The position numbers were made by a program, and so were the translations under genes. From positions 3,763,501 to 3,827,500 of the forward strand of contig JAYKKT010000040.1 in assembly GCA_036023115.1 (NCBI GenBank): 64,000 bases of DNA, in the 5' to 3' direction. The stretch's first letter is position 1; each line of letters begins with the position of its first letter. This stretch comes from Brasenia schreberi. Taxonomy: Eukaryota > Streptophyta > Magnoliopsida > Nymphaeales > Cabombaceae. Shown here in pieces: positions 62,303-64,000 of this stretch. The notes below the pieces were generated by a model. It worked only from the letters and a program-made list of their open reading frames with translations, was not told where the DNA came from and did no database searches.

Positions 62303-62931
62303 TGCATTCTTTTACACTAACGTCAGAGTTCAAAAACTATGGACAACATGGAACCGATGGGTCCAACCAATGCATACGTAACCAAATGTTGACAATATAT
62401 ATACATACACACAACATACGCACATTTATATATATAAAGAGAGAAAAGCAAAAGCAAGCCTTCTTTCTAGCTAATTATGCTCTATCTTGTGTCATATTAG
62501 CACCTGGCGGTGCTTTATCATGCAGCTTTTATGGTCCTCTTTTTCTCCTACCTCTTTCAAAGGTTTTGCATTTCTCTCCATTTAATACAGGTCAGGGTCC
62601 ATCTCGGTCCAATCCAAAGCCATTAGTAATATTGGGCCCAGCAATCTAGCCCCAAATGAAGGAACGCATTAATAAGTGCCATAACCCCACAAATGTTGAG
62701 CAGGACCAGCACTAATAGGCCTGAGCCGCTAGAAGATCCCCTTTGGGGAATGAGACTATGAGTCCAAATCATTCTTAGAATTGGCCCATATTGACTAATA
62801 TCATCAATATTCAAAATATTTGTCTCATTTTCATGTAGAAAGAACCTCGTATATGCTAATGCACTTAGATACTAACAAATCTAAATAAATTTCGTGATGG
62901 GTGCTTGAAATTTCAATAATAAAAATATAAA

Positions 62932-62980
<49 letters not shown>
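62303..62980. repeat. Duplicated segment, copy 2 (partner 44824-45570)
   Basis: A direct-orientation copy of the 44.8 kb segment with many substitutions and small indels. It ends in an (AT)n run (62933-62978) at the position equivalent to 45539-45567. Confidence 0.85.
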
Positions 62981-63153
62981 GGTATATTTTATTCACATGC
63001 ATATCTATTATTTTTTGAATTCAAATTTTAATTATTCATTATTTAAGATGAATGATTGAAATCTATTTGAATTTGTCAACACCTAAATGTATCAGCATAT
63101 CACATTCTCTCTCTACATACATACATACATACATGCATACATACATACATACA

Positions 63154-63184
<31 letters not shown>

Positions 63185-63228
63185 TTATATACATACACAT
63201 ACATATACATACACACATACATATACAT

Positions 63229-63268
<40 letters not shown>

Positions 63269-63779
63269 TACTCGGGTTCGACGAATTGATGGTGAAAGTA
63301 ATGCAGGCCTCCTAGTTAATTCGCGCAGCTTTCGTAGTTCCTACCATGCACCCATGGTTTTGTAAATCTGTCTGCTCCTAGAGTTGGTGGCTTGACTGAC
63401 TGGGGCTGCTTTCATTTAACATGGTTGCCCTTACACGCTGACGATCCATCCCACGCATTCAGTTCCATTCATCTGGACGGCTAAGATTGGTCCAAGATCC
63501 TTACCGTCCAAACGGTTCACTTGGACGGGTAGGATTAAATGTTGATACCATATCCAATGGTTGTACGCCTGACCGGGAAAGAGGGCCGACTCCAATCCCT
63601 TGAAAACGAACCCTTCAACTTGCCCTCTTGTCGTGTCCCTGTTTGACCTGAAAGTTAAACATCGCGTGTCACGGTGACGGCCACCAACACAGTCCCTTTT
63701 CCTGGTTTATATCACGTAGCCCCCACATCACATGCAATCGGCAACCCTACGCACCTCATACTCATCCGTTTTTTTTTCT
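62981..63779. other. SAUR upstream region
   Basis: No gene. Holds the large microsatellite (63114-63269). Two near-copies of TGGACGGCTAAGATT / TGGACGGGTAGGATT lie at about 63475 and 63523. The 3' part is the probable promoter of the SAUR-like gene. Confidence 0.45.
63114..63269. repeat. (ACAT)n/(CA)n/(AT)n compound microsatellite
   Basis: Tetranucleotide ACAT repeats, then CA, then AT. About 155 bp in total. Confidence 0.97.
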
Positions 63780-63786
63780 ATATATT
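63779..63786 (+). promoter_or_regulatory. TATA box of SAUR-like gene
   Basis: TATATATT after a T-rich tract, 94 bp before the start codon. This fits a short 5' UTR of about 60 bp. Confidence 0.6.
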
Positions 63787-63879
63787 CACCACCCATTCAC
63801 TTATCTTCAATCCACAAGCACCTACCCTAGGGGCAGGCACTACACTAACTCCGGTCATCTTCACATAACAATCATCTCC

Positions 63880-64000
63880 ATGATCAATGCTAAGAAGTTA
63901 GTAGAGGTAGCAAGGAAGTGGCAGAAGCTGGCATCCAGAGGAAAAAGGCGGATCTCCGACTGCAGTGCCGAAAGCGGCAGCCCAAGAGCGGCGGCGATCG
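63880..64000 (+). CDS. SAUR-family (small auxin-up RNA) protein, 5' end only
   Basis: The ATG at 63880 opens MINAKKLVEVARKWQKLASR, followed by GKRRIS. This is the characteristic start of the SAUR group whose members begin MISAKKL...ARKWQK. SAURs are small, usually intronless auxin-induced proteins that inhibit PP2C.D phosphatases and promote cell expansion. The frame stays open to the window end (40 codons), so roughly the last two thirds, including the core SAUR domain, lie outside. GC content is markedly higher than in the upstream region, as expected for coding sequence. Confidence 0.82.
   Translation, partial: MINAKKLVEVARKWQKLASRGKRRISDCSAESGSPRAAAI

Noticed and set aside
63052..63365. 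Repetitive peptides rich in Tyr/Ile/His, and similar frames at 57654-57916, 40238-40420 and 44856-45050
   Set aside because: They are translations of microsatellites.

Overview
The window is nuclear DNA of a flowering plant. The evidence is spliced genes with GT-AG introns, plant-only or plant-typical families (CHX cation/H+ exchanger, expansin-like A, SAUR, plastid-pathway IspF), Ty1-copia and RTE-type retrotransposons, and long AT/GA/CA microsatellites. Nothing in the sequence fixes the species. No CRISPR array, rRNA, or bacterial or phage feature is seen.

Layout. (1) 1-1079: one arm of an inverted duplication, carrying CHX exon 1 (minus) head-to-head with PRIMPOL exon 1 (plus). (2) 927-32421: a 15-exon PRIMPOL gene of about 573 codons spread over 31.5 kb. 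Its splice phases agree throughout, and its polymerase and zinc residues are kept. The length comes from introns filled with retrotransposons: RTE LINEs with target duplications and (TTG)n tails, a Ty1-copia element (8514-15511) with a LINE nested in it, a non-autonomous LTR element (20641-23872), and a decayed L1 (about 27.05-30.06 kb). (3) 32.4-45.8 kb: a gene-poor graveyard with a LARP1-like La-motif fragment, a three-exon IspF pseudogene, a damaged expansin-like A gene, SINE-like elements and microsatellites. (4) 45869-46942: the second inverted arm, with a PRIMPOL exon-1 stub (minus) facing a complete CHX gene (46441-51088, plus, 804 codons). (5) 53983-56948 (minus): an IST1-like ESCRT-III-associated gene with seven exons and an apparent frameshift in an internal repeat. 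(6) 57-63.8 kb: a MITE-like palindrome, a SINE, a segment duplicated from 44.8 kb, and simple repeats. (7) 63880-64000: the start of a SAUR-type gene cut by the window edge.

Working picture. The CHX and PRIMPOL start codons lie about 0.4 kb apart in both arms, so they probably shared one bidirectional promoter that was later duplicated in inverted orientation. One unit keeps the full PRIMPOL. The other keeps a full CHX but only PRIMPOL exon 1. PRIMPOL (DNA damage tolerance), CHX (ion transport) and the IST1-like gene (endosomal sorting) are otherwise unrelated and show no pathway clustering.
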